A program made the translations under genes and the position numbers. This document shows positions 9,414 through 17,790 of a DNA stretch of 32,668 nt, piece after piece; the stretch's first letter is position 1, and each line of letters opens with the position of its first letter. The notes below the pieces were generated by a model that did not search any database, was not told where the DNA came from, and saw nothing but the letters and a program-made list of their open reading frames with translations. The DNA is from Sphaerobacteraceae bacterium (GTDB lineage Bacteria; Chloroflexota; Chloroflexia; Thermomicrobiales; UBA6265): the NCBI GenBank assembly GCA_016781925.1, contig JADDPH010000063.1, forward strand, positions 1-32,668. Reading direction: 5' to 3'.

Positions 9414-11384
9414 ATGCCCCCGACAAGCATCCTGACCGTTACTGACCTCGCCAAGACGTTTGGTACGGAGGAGATTTTCTCCGGCGTTACGTTTCAAGTC
9501 GCCGAGCGAGAGCATGTGGCTCTCGTCGGGGTCAATGGTGCCGGGAAATCCACCCTTCTTCGCATCGTAGCCGGTGCCGAGCACGCGAACGGCGGAATCG
9601 TTGCTCGCGCCAGCGGCCTGCGGGTGACCTACCTTCCCCAGGAGGCCCGCTTCAACAGCGACCGAACCGTGCGCGAAGAGGCCCGCTCTGCCTTCGAGCC
9701 GGTGCTGCTGACTGGGGAACGGATGCGGGAAATTGAGGTCGCGATGGGGACGGCCGCGGAGGGAGAGCTGGAAACGCTCTTGGAGGAATACGATCGGCTG
9801 CAGAGTCGGTTTGAGGCGGCCGGCGGGTACGACATCGAGCATCGGACCGACGAGGTGCTTTCCGGCCTTGGCTTCAGCGAGGAGCAGTGGGAAGAGCCGG
9901 TGGACCGTCTCAGCGGCGGCCAGAAGACCCGGGTCGCCCTCGTCAAGGCGCTGCTGGCCGACCCGGACCTCCTACTCTTAGATGAGCCGACCAATCATCT
10001 TGACCTCGAGATGTTGGAGTGGCTGGAGACGTTTCTACGTAGCTGGAATGGCGCCTGCCTGATCGTCTCTCACGATCGTTACTTCCTCGACCGCGTGACA
10101 AACCGCACGCTCGACCTTGCCTTCCGTCGTCTGGAAGACTATCCGGCACCGTACGGACGGTTCCTTACATTGCGCGAGGAGCGGATGGCACGCCGTCTCC
10201 AGGAGTATGAGGAGCAGCAGGCGTTCATCGCGCGCACCGAGGAGTTCATCCGTAAGTACAAGGCGGGTCAGCGGTCGAAGGAAGCGCGGGGGCGCCAGAC
10301 CAGACTGGAGCGGTTGGAGCGACTGGAGCGGCCACAGGAGCACGACGCCCTCTCCCTCAAGATGGGGTCGGCAGTCCGGAGCGGCCGGGTGGTGCTCCAC
10401 CTCTCGCCGCTGCACGTGGGCTACCCGCCGGAAGCTGCTGATGGGCACGGTCAGGCTGAGGTACTGGTCCGCACACCTGAGCTTGAGATCGAGCGGGGGG
10501 ACCGGGTTGGGCTGCTAGGCCCAAACGGTAGCGGCAAGACGACGCTGTTGCGAACTCTGACAGGACAACTCCAGCCCTTGAAGGGCCGGTTCCAGTTTGG
10601 AACCAACGTCAAGGTGGGGTACTACGCACAGGCGCACGATCAGCTGCACCGGGAAGGCACGTCACTCTCCACAATCCTCGGTGCCCAGGCGATGAGCGAG
10701 GAGGCGGCTCGCACCTACCTGGGCCGCTTCCTCTTCAGCGAGGACGATGTCTTCAAGCCGGTGAGCGCGCTTTCGGGTGGTGAACGGTCGCGGCTGGCCC
10801 TCGCTCTGCTTCTCCTTCAGCAGGCCAATCTGCTGGTTCTGGACGAACCCACGAACCACCTCGACATCCATGCCCGCGAGACGCTGGAGGAGATGCTCGG
10901 CGACTTCGACGGCACCATCCTGTTTGTCTCCCATGACCGGTACTTCATCGACCGCATCGCGACTCGGATCTGGGCCATAGAAGAGGGAAGCCTGAAGACC
11001 TACCTCGGGAACTACACCGATTATCAACGCCAGCTGGGCCGGCGGGAGGCGAAGGCCGCCAAGGAGGCTGAGCGCGGGCCGGAGCTTGTGCCCGTCAAGA
11101 GTGTCAAGGAGATGGCACCGCCCTCAGCCGCACCTCGTCAGCCCGACGGAAAGGCGCAGAAGTCGCTGATGCAGGCCGAGCGGGACATCGCCAAGCTGGA
11201 GGGCAAGCTCAACGAGCTCAGTGACGCGCTCGCCGTGGCGAGTATCGACGCCGATGTGGATGCCCTCGCCCGTCTTGGCACGGAGTACGAGCGCGCCCAG
11301 ACCGAGCTGGAGGAGGCCTACGCCCGCTGGGAGACGTTGAGCGCTCAGTTCGAGCTCGCGGCTGGTCCGGCACCGAGCCGTTGA
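9414..11384 (+). CDS. ABC-F family ATP-binding protein
   Basis: Two ABC domains (GVNGAGKSTLLR, LSGGQKTRVALVKALLADPDLLLLDEPTNHLD; GPNGSGKTTLLR, LSGGERSRLALALLLLQQANLLVLDEPTNHLD), no TM domains, coiled C-terminus. ATG 9414 preferred over 9210. Confidence 0.93.
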   Translation: MPPTSILTVTDLAKTFGTEEIFSGVTFQVAEREHVALVGVNGAGKSTLLRIVAGAEHANGGIVARASGLRVTYLPQEARFNSDRTVREEARSAFEPVLLTGERMREIEVAMGTAAEGELETLLEEYDRLQSRFEAAGGYDIEHRTDEVLSGLGFSEEQWEEPVDRLSGGQKTRVALVKALLADPDLLLLDEPTNHLDLEMLEWLETFLRSWNGACLIVSHDRYFLDRVTNRTLDLAFRRLEDYPAPYGRFLTLREERMARRLQEYEEQQAFIARTEEFIRKYKAGQRSKEARGRQTRLERLERLERPQEHDALSLKMGSAVRSGRVVLHLSPLHVGYPPEAADGHGQAEVLVRTPELEIERGDRVGLLGPNGSGKTTLLRTLTGQLQPLKGRFQFGTNVKVGYYAQAHDQLHREGTSLSTILGAQAMSEEAARTYLGRFLFSEDDVFKPVSALSGGERSRLALALLLLQQANLLVLDEPTNHLDIHARETLEEMLGDFDGTILFVSHDRYFIDRIATRIWAIEEGSLKTYLGNYTDYQRQLGRREAKAAKEAERGPELVPVKSVKEMAPPSAAPRQPDGKAQKSLMQAERDIAKLEGKLNELSDALAVASIDADVDALARLGTEYERAQTELEEAYARWETLSAQFELAAGPAPSR

Positions 11385-11466
11385 CCAAGAACGGTGCGGT
11401 CCAGAGACGCTGCGCCCGGGGCCAGGCTGGATTGTCCGGCTCCGGCCGTGCGACAAGGAGGAACGC

Positions 11467-12078
11467 GTGGCGACGGACCCAGCAGGGGCGGTCGAGCGCC
11501 TGGTCATCAATATCGAGGGTCAGCTGGTCGCGCTTGGCCCGTACCGCCGCGACCACATTCCCGTCTATCAGGCCTGGATCAACGACTTCGGGACCACTCG
11601 AACGTTGAAGATCCCGCCCGCCCCGATGACGGCCGAGCAAGAGACAGCCTGGTACGACGCCATGAGTGGCTCGTCGACCACCGCCTCCTTCGTGATCTAC
11701 GAGCGGTCGAGTGGGCGACCGGTCGGGGGCACCAATCTCCACGACATCGATTACCGCCACCGAACGGCAAGCTTCGGCATCATGATTGGGGCGCCGGACT
11801 ACCGGGGCAAAGGCTACGGCACCGAGGCAACGCGGTTGATGCTCGACTACGCCTTCACGGCGCTCGGGCTTCACAGCGTGATGCTGACGGTGTATGCGTT
11901 CAACCTCGCGGGGCAGCGGGCCTACGCCAAGGCCGGATTCAAGGAGATCGGCCGCCGGCGGGAGTGCCGGTGGATGGGAGGGCGCTTGTGGGACGAGATC
12001 TACGTGGATTGCCTCGCCACGGAGTTTGTCAGTCCCATCCTGGATCGGGTCTTCGTGCCTGACGAGCCCCGCTCATGA
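11467..12078 (+). CDS. GNAT family N-acetyltransferase (RimJ/RimL-like)
   Basis: GIMIGAPDYRGKGYGTEATRLMLDYAFTALGLHSVMLTVYAFNLAGQRAYAKAGFKEIGRRRE acetyl-CoA binding motif. Confidence 0.9.
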   Translation: MATDPAGAVERLVINIEGQLVALGPYRRDHIPVYQAWINDFGTTRTLKIPPAPMTAEQETAWYDAMSGSSTTASFVIYERSSGRPVGGTNLHDIDYRHRTASFGIMIGAPDYRGKGYGTEATRLMLDYAFTALGLHSVMLTVYAFNLAGQRAYAKAGFKEIGRRRECRWMGGRLWDEIYVDCLATEFVSPILDRVFVPDEPRS

Positions 12079-12091
12079 TCTTGCCGTCTTT

Positions 12092-12694
12092 GTGAGGCGC
12101 GGTCCCTTCGTCCTCGGCGTAACAGGCAACATCGCTTGCGGCAAGAGTACCGTCCTTCAAATCCTTGCCGAACGCGGTGCCGAGACGCTTGACGCGGATG
12201 CCGTTTACCACGACCTCATAGCTCCCGGTGCTCCACTCTCGGAGGCGCTTCGTTCAAGGTACGGCAGTGACATTTTTGCTCCTGACGGGACGATTGATCG
12301 GCGCGCCCTCGGGGCCCTCGTTTTTGCCGACCCTGCCGCCTTGGAGGAGCTCGATGCTCTCACCCACCCCGCCGTGGTGGCGGAGGTCCAGCGGCTCATT
12401 GAGGCGAGCGACGCCCAGGTGATGGTGGTCGACGCGGTGAAGCTGGTCGAGAGCGGGCTGGCAGACGCATGCGACACTCTTTGGCTGGTCACGTGCGAGC
12501 CCGATCAGCAGGTTGAGCGGTTGATGCACCGAAACGGTCTCTCTCGCGAGGAGGCCAAGCGCCGAGTTGCGTTGCAGCCGTCGGTGGAGGCCAAACGCGC
12601 GCTTGCCGGTGCCATTATCAACAATAGTGGAACCATTGCAGAGACTCGACGCCAGGTGGCGGAGGCCTGGGAGCGGCTCCCCATTCGCTCATAG
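12092..12694 (+). CDS. coaE: Dephospho-CoA kinase
   Basis: GVTGNIACGKSTVLQILAERGAETLDADAVYHDL; start GTG 12092 inferred inside the longer ORF 11894..12694. Confidence 0.9.
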   Translation: MRRGPFVLGVTGNIACGKSTVLQILAERGAETLDADAVYHDLIAPGAPLSEALRSRYGSDIFAPDGTIDRRALGALVFADPAALEELDALTHPAVVAEVQRLIEASDAQVMVVDAVKLVESGLADACDTLWLVTCEPDQQVERLMHRNGLSREEAKRRVALQPSVEAKRALAGAIINNSGTIAETRRQVAEAWERLPIRS

Positions 12695-12910
12695 CACCCG
12701 GAAGGGAGACCCGGGCGGATGGTCGCGTGCCTTGCAGCCTCCCTTCCTGGTAGCGGTGATGCTCATCGGCAGCCCTTTATGCCGGCGCGCCGACCGTCGG
12801 TGCGTCAGGGAGCCAGACCATGAGCGACGAGGCGTGGCACGCATTCTGTGACACACGTGGAAGATTTGCGGCCGCTTCCCTCGCCAGGAAGGGCATCATC
12901 ACGAGGACGG

Positions 12911-13546
12911 ATGAAGGATCCCATGGACGACCAGATCACGTTTGACGTCTACTTCGACTACGGTTGACCTTACGTCTACAGCGCGGCGGTCTGGCTGCGC
13001 GGGGTGCGTGAGCAACTCGGCGATCAGTTGCAGGTCAACTGGCGCTACTTTCCCTTGGAGCAGGTCAACTCCGCTGAGGGGCCGGAGTGGAAGCTCTGGG
13101 AGCAGCCCGATTCCCATCGTAGCCGGGGCCGGGTTGCCTTCCAAGCGGCTATTGCGGCCCGCAACCAGGGCGATGAGGCGTTCGAGCGGTTCCACTGGGG
13201 CCTCCTCAAGGCCAAGCATGAGGACGGCCAGGACCACGGTAAGGCCAGCACCTTGCGAGCCGTGGCGGAGGAAGCGGGCCTGGACCTGGAGCAGTTCGAG
13301 CGAGATCGGACTGATCGCTCAATGCTCTCCAAGATCGGCGAGGACTACGCGGAGGGGCACGACCGCCTGGGCGCGTTCGGCACACCGACGTTTATTTTCC
13401 CGAACGAGGCTGCGGCGTATCTCAAGCTGACGCCGAAATCCCCCTTGTCTGACCCGATGGCCTTCTTTGAAGAATTCATCCGCATCGGTCGGGACAGGAC
13501 GGACGTCCTGGAGATCAAGCGCCCAAACCGGCCGAGTACGGGATAG
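12911..13546 (+). CDS. Candidate selenoprotein: DsbA/FrnE-like thioredoxin-fold oxidoreductase with Sec (UGA 12965-12967) at the active-site Cys position
   Basis: ATG 12911 (GAGGA at 12903-12907 upstream) reads MKDPMDDQITFDVYFDYG-[UGA]-PYVYSAAVWLRGVREQLGDQL... in frame into ORF 13004..13546, which carries the cis-Pro loop GTPTFIF. 211 codons including Sec19. SECIS-like hairpin directly downstream of the UGA. Confidence 0.82.
12981..13000 (+). promoter_or_regulatory. Putative bacterial SECIS element of the DsbA-like gene
   Basis: GCGCGGC-GGUCUG-GCUGCGC: 7-bp stem (one G-U pair) with apical GGUCUG, starting 13 nt after UGA; GGUCU starts 20 nt after UGA. Confidence 0.75.
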
Positions 13547-13589
13547 CGAATCGGCGGCCACCTCCGTTGAGTACGCGAGTGGACCGGGA

Positions 13590-13611
13590 GGGGCGGTGCG
13601 GACACCGCCCC
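13590..13611 (+). terminator. Probable terminator after the DsbA-like selenoprotein gene
   Basis: GGGGCGGTG-CGGA-CACCGCCCC perfect 9-bp stem followed by TTCTCGCTATCTTT. Confidence 0.65.
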
Positions 13612-13723
13612 TTCTCGCTATCTTTCCCCAACGTCACCAATCTCGAAGCACAGCGTCGCGCCCGCTGCCTCCCGGTGCGGGTTATCGGCGGGAAATTGGC
13701 CGAGTCCGGGGTAGACTCTCCCT

Positions 13724-14704
13724 ATGTCCACCCCTTCCCTTGAACCGGCCAAGATCGTCGCCGTCCAACAGGGCTTGCTGGGCTGGTTTGAGGCCAACCG
13801 GCGGGATCTCCCCTGGCGCCGGACCCGGGATCCCTACCACGTCCTGGTCTCGGAGATCATGCTTCAGCAGACCCAGGTCGACCGGGTCTTGCCCTACTAC
13901 CGCGCCTTCCTGGAGCGCTTCCCGACAGTCCAGGCCTTGGCCGCTGCGCCGACCGCCGAGGTGATCAAGGCCTGGGCGGGTCTTGGATACAACCGCCGCG
14001 CGGTCAATCTCCAAAGGACCGCCCGATACATTGTCGATAACCTGGAGGGGACTTTTCCTCGCGAAGTGGAAGCCCTCCGCTCGCTGCCGGGGATCGGGCC
14101 GTACACGGCTGGCGCGGTGGCGTGCTTTGCATATGAGCAGGACGTAGCTTTCATTGATACCAATATGCGTCGCGTCTTGCACCGGCTGTTCCACGGCGTT
14201 GACGTGCCGAGCCCGACGGCCAGTGATCGCGAGATCCTGGGTATAGCCTCCGCCGTCGTGCCTCCCGGACGCGGCTGGGTCTGGAATCAGGCCTTGATAG
14301 AGTTTGGCGCGCTGCACTGCACGGCGCGGCGGCCGGCCTGCGTCGTTTGCCCGCTCCAGGCTGTCTGCTGCGCCTATCCTGGTGTTCAGTCCGCCATCGC
14401 GGCGGTGCCGCGAGGCGCTCGGGCGACGACGGAGCCGCGATTTCACGAATCCAACCGCTACTACCGGGGTCGGGTCCTGGCAGCCCTGCGTGATCTGCCG
14501 GCAGCGGAGAGCGGGGAAGGCATCGCCCTCAAGGCGCTCGGACATCACGTCCGTGACAACTTCACCGAGGCGGACGTTCCGTGGCTTTACGGTGTGGTGA
14601 AGGGATTGTCGGACGACGGCCTGGCTATGGTGGCCGAGGAGACTCCCGGTTACGACGGGGGCAGTGATGAGCCTGAACCTCAACTGCGCATAAGGCTGCC
14701 CTAG
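13724..14704 (+). CDS. mutY: A/G-specific adenine glycosylase
   Basis: LPWRRTRDPYHVLVSEIMLQQTQVDRVLPYY; HhH LPGIGPYTAGAVACFAYEQDVAFIDTNMRRVL; 4Fe-4S Cys cluster CTARRPACVVCPLQAVC. Confidence 0.93.
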   Translation: MSTPSLEPAKIVAVQQGLLGWFEANRRDLPWRRTRDPYHVLVSEIMLQQTQVDRVLPYYRAFLERFPTVQALAAAPTAEVIKAWAGLGYNRRAVNLQRTARYIVDNLEGTFPREVEALRSLPGIGPYTAGAVACFAYEQDVAFIDTNMRRVLHRLFHGVDVPSPTASDREILGIASAVVPPGRGWVWNQALIEFGALHCTARRPACVVCPLQAVCCAYPGVQSAIAAVPRGARATTEPRFHESNRYYRGRVLAALRDLPAAESGEGIALKALGHHVRDNFTEADVPWLYGVVKGLSDDGLAMVAEETPGYDGGSDEPEPQLRIRLP

Positions 14705-14743
14705 CGTCCGCTGCAGTCGACGAAGGCCCCGGCGCCGGTCATA

Positions 14744-17209
14744 TCAGTCGCTGCCCGCTGACTGCATCGCCATCAACCTTTTCTCAGATGGCAGAAGCAT
14801 CGCCTCCTCGGGTTGTCCGACCCGCAGCAGCCGCAGCGAGTTGAACGTGACGAGCAGCGCCATGCCGGTGTCTGCCAACACTGCCAGCCAGAGGTTCGTG
14901 ATGCCGACAAACGTGAGCACCAGGAATATCGCCTTGACCAGAAGCGAGGCAGCGATATTCTGGCGGATGATTGTGAGGGTTTGGCGGGCGAGACGGAGGG
15001 CCACCGGAAGCTCCGACAGCTCGTCGCCCATCAAGGTCACGTCGGCTGCCTCGACAGCGACATCCGTACCTGCCCCGCCCATCGCCACCCCGGCCGTCGC
15101 CACGGCAAGCGCCGGCGCGTCGTTGACGCCATCACCGATCATGGCGACTGGCATCGTCTGCTGGAGGTCACGCACCGCCACGACCTTATCCTCGGGCAGC
15201 AACTCGGCGCGGACGTCGGCGACCCCTACCTCCTCGCCGATTCGCTCCGCGGTGTGGCGGTTATCGCCAGTCAGCATGACCGTCTGTAGGCCCAGCGCGC
15301 CCAAGGTGGCGACGGCGCTGGGACTTTGAGCGCGAAGGGGATCTGCGACAACGATGATCCCATTGATGCGATCCGCTGTTCCCACCAGGACGGCCGTTTT
15401 TCCGCCGCGCTCCGCCTTCACCAAGGCTCGCTCGACCTCGACGGGGACCTGGGCAAAGAGGCGCCGGCTGCCGACCACGATGGTCTCGCCGTTCACCACG
15501 GCGTGCGCACCCCGCCCTGGGACGGTCTGGGCGTCGGTGGCCTCGGGGACCGAAAGTTGCTGCGCCGTTGCCGCGTCGACAATCGCCCGCGCGATGGGGT
15601 GGGTCGACCGGCACTCCACTGCAGCGGTACGAGCCAGGAGAGCCTCGGCGGAGAGTCCACCGAGTGGCATGACATCAGTGACGGCGGGCCGGCCAGCCGT
15701 CAAGGTCCCGGTCTTATCGAAGGCGACCGCGCGCACGGCGGCGAGGGCTTCGATGGCGGCGCCTCCCCTAAACAGAATCCCGCGGCGCGAAGCCGAGCCG
15801 ATCGCCGCCACCAACGCGACGGGAGTAGAGATCACCAGCGCGCATGGGCAAGCCACTACGAGTAGCACCAAGGCCTTGAAGATCCAGCCGCGGAAGTCGC
15901 CGACGATGAGTGGCACCACGGTCGCGATAAGAAGCGCCGCGGCAACGACGATCGGCGTGTAGACCGCCGCGAAGCGATCGACGAAGGCCTGGACCGGCGC
16001 CTTGGATGCCTGGGCCTCCTCCACCATGGTAATGATCCGGGCCAGCGTCGTGTCGCAGGCCGGCTTGGTCGAGCGGACTTCGAGCGCGCCGTCACCGTTG
16101 ATGCTGCCGGCGAAAACGTTGCTGGCGGGCTCCACCTCCACCGGGATCGACTCGCCGGTGATCGACGCTTGATCGACGGACGATCGGCCGGCGGTGACCT
16201 CACCGTCGACAGGTACCCGATCGCCTGGCCGCACGACGACCACTTCCCCGACTACCACCGCGGCCACCGGGACGCGGACCTCACCACCGTCCCGCTTCAC
16301 AGTCGCCTCCGCCGGAGCGAGGCGGACGAGGGCCTGGATGGCGCGACGGGTGCGCTCCACGGTGAGCGTCTGGAGCGTGAGACCGATGGCAAACAGGATC
16401 AGGACGGAAGATCCTTCGTCCCATCGGCCGATGGCCACGGCGCCGACGGCGGCGACGCTCATCAGCACGTTCATGTCGGCCCGGCGGGCCTTCAGCGCGT
16501 ACCAGGCCGACCGCACGATGGGGTGCCCGGCGACCACCATCGCGAGGAGAAAGGGCACCGCGCTGACGACGCGTTCAGCGCCGGCGCGCTCGAGATCGAA
16601 ACCAACCACCCATAGCAGCGCGGCCGCCACCGTTTCGATCAGCCGTCCCTGGCGCCACCAGCCGTGGGTTGCCGCCAAAGGGAGGTCTTGGGACCTCCCC
16701 CGCCGCGTCGCCCCATAGCCAGCCTGCTTGACCGCGTCGACGACGGCTTCCTGGCCAAGACCCGATTCTTGCGGTTCGACGGTCAGCGTGCCCGCGCCGA
16801 AGTTCACGGCCGCCGACGCCACCCCGGGCAGTCGCTGGACGCCGGCCTCGATCGTCTTCGCGCACTCGCCGCAGTCCATCCCGGAAATATCGAAGACCCA
16901 CGGCCCATCGGTCTCCATCGGTGGTGGAGCTTGGTGAACTCCATACCCGAGCGCCTTCACCCGCCCGACGAGGTCCTCCTGCTCAACCAAGGTCGGATCG
17001 TAGGTCACGTCTGCCGTGCCGCCGGCGAAGTTGACTTTGGCGGTCTCCACGCCGTGCAGGGAGGCCAGCGACGCCTCGATCGTCTTCGCGCAGCTCCCGC
17101 AGTCCATGTCCGTCACGTCGAGGCGGCAACTCGCGCTGATCAACGACGCGTCGGTGCGAACGTGCTGCCCAGACGGCACGGTACAGTCCGCCCCGCCGTC
17201 TCGTCTCAC
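14744..17209 (-). CDS. Heavy-metal translocating P-type ATPase (Zn/Cd/Pb, CadA/ZntA type) with two N-terminal HMA domains
   Basis: MDCGSCAKTIEAS and MDCGECAKTIEAG metal-binding motifs, CPC (VACPCALVIS), DKTGTL, GDGVNDAPAL. Confidence 0.93.
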   Translation of the reverse strand: MRRDGGADCTVPSGQHVRTDASLISASCRLDVTDMDCGSCAKTIEASLASLHGVETAKVNFAGGTADVTYDPTLVEQEDLVGRVKALGYGVHQAPPPMETDGPWVFDISGMDCGECAKTIEAGVQRLPGVASAAVNFGAGTLTVEPQESGLGQEAVVDAVKQAGYGATRRGRSQDLPLAATHGWWRQGRLIETVAAALLWVVGFDLERAGAERVVSAVPFLLAMVVAGHPIVRSAWYALKARRADMNVLMSVAAVGAVAIGRWDEGSSVLILFAIGLTLQTLTVERTRRAIQALVRLAPAEATVKRDGGEVRVPVAAVVVGEVVVVRPGDRVPVDGEVTAGRSSVDQASITGESIPVEVEPASNVFAGSINGDGALEVRSTKPACDTTLARIITMVEEAQASKAPVQAFVDRFAAVYTPIVVAAALLIATVVPLIVGDFRGWIFKALVLLVVACPCALVISTPVALVAAIGSASRRGILFRGGAAIEALAAVRAVAFDKTGTLTAGRPAVTDVMPLGGLSAEALLARTAAVECRSTHPIARAIVDAATAQQLSVPEATDAQTVPGRGAHAVVNGETIVVGSRRLFAQVPVEVERALVKAERGGKTAVLVGTADRINGIIVVADPLRAQSPSAVATLGALGLQTVMLTGDNRHTAERIGEEVGVADVRAELLPEDKVVAVRDLQQTMPVAMIGDGVNDAPALAVATAGVAMGGAGTDVAVEAADVTLMGDELSELPVALRLARQTLTIIRQNIAASLLVKAIFLVLTFVGITNLWLAVLADTGMALLVTFNSLRLLRVGQPEEAMLLPSEKRLMAMQSAGSD

Positions 17210-17613
17210 GATCCGTCCTCCGAGATTTGGTGGCGGATGTGGGCGAGGGCTTGACCGTAGAGGGCCGTGACGTGAGCGTCGTCTAATGCGTAGTAGGCGA
17301 GGCGGCCGTCACGGCGGGCGCGGACGAGGCCGATCGACCGCATCAGGCGCAGGTGGTGGGAAACCGCGGATTCGCTGTGTCCAACCGTCGCGGCCAAGTC
17401 GCAGACGCACAGTTCCCGCTCGGCCAGCGCGGCCATAATGCGAAGGCGCGTGGGATCACCGAGTGCGGCGAATAAATCTCCCAGGGCCGCGAGGGCCGGC
17501 ACCGCCGGGAGCGTTGCCCGGGCGGCCCGCACCGCATCGACGTGAACCAGCTCCTCCTCGCATGAGAGGTCGGCCAGAGCAGCCAGTTGATCCTGTTTAC
17601 GTGGGCGGGCCAC
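17206..17613 (-). CDS. ArsR/SmtB family metal-sensing transcriptional regulator
   Basis: ELCVCDLAATVGHSESAVSHHLRLMRSIGLVRARRDGRLAYYALDDAHV; CadC/SmtB-like ELCVCDL; stop overlaps the start of the P-ATPase gene. Confidence 0.92.
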   Translation of the reverse strand: MARPRKQDQLAALADLSCEEELVHVDAVRAARATLPAVPALAALGDLFAALGDPTRLRIMAALAERELCVCDLAATVGHSESAVSHHLRLMRSIGLVRARRDGRLAYYALDDAHVTALYGQALAHIRHQISEDGS

Positions 17614-17653
17614 TGCGGTTGCCTTTCACATCTCAGGTCGCGGAGCGCGTCAG

Positions 17654-17669
17654 CTGAGTAGTAACTCAG
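17654..17669. promoter_or_regulatory. Candidate ArsR-family operator (inverted repeat)
   Basis: CTGAGT-AGTA-ACTCAG perfect 6-4-6 inverted repeat about 40 bp upstream of the ArsR start. Confidence 0.45.
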
Positions 17670-17737
17670 TGATCAGGGCAAGTATAGCACCCGGGACAGG
17701 CGCCCCGGCCGTCCGCGCACGAGCATGCCGCAGCGGC

Positions 17738-17782
17738 CTCCGGGACAGCAATCGCAGCCGTGGGCAACACTGAGTCCCGGAG
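17738..17782 (-). repeat. 9-bp inverted repeat just downstream of the ZIP remnant (possible terminator)
   Basis: CTCCGGGAC ... GTCCCGGAG separated by 27 nt. Confidence 0.35.
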
Positions 17783-17790
17783 TTAGTCCA

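Noticed and set aside
10306-10332. 9-nt tandem GGAGCGNCT repeats in the ABC-F gene (LERLERLER), resembling GGAACGRCT repeats in nrfD at about 25207-25242
   Set aside because: Short Leu-Glu-Arg helix-coding repeats that likely arise from coiled-coil composition; too short to claim a shared element.
13004-13546. Short GTG-start ORF as the complete DsbA-like gene
   Set aside because: It lacks the first beta strand and active-site residue that are encoded in frame just upstream across the UGA, with an SD and ATG.
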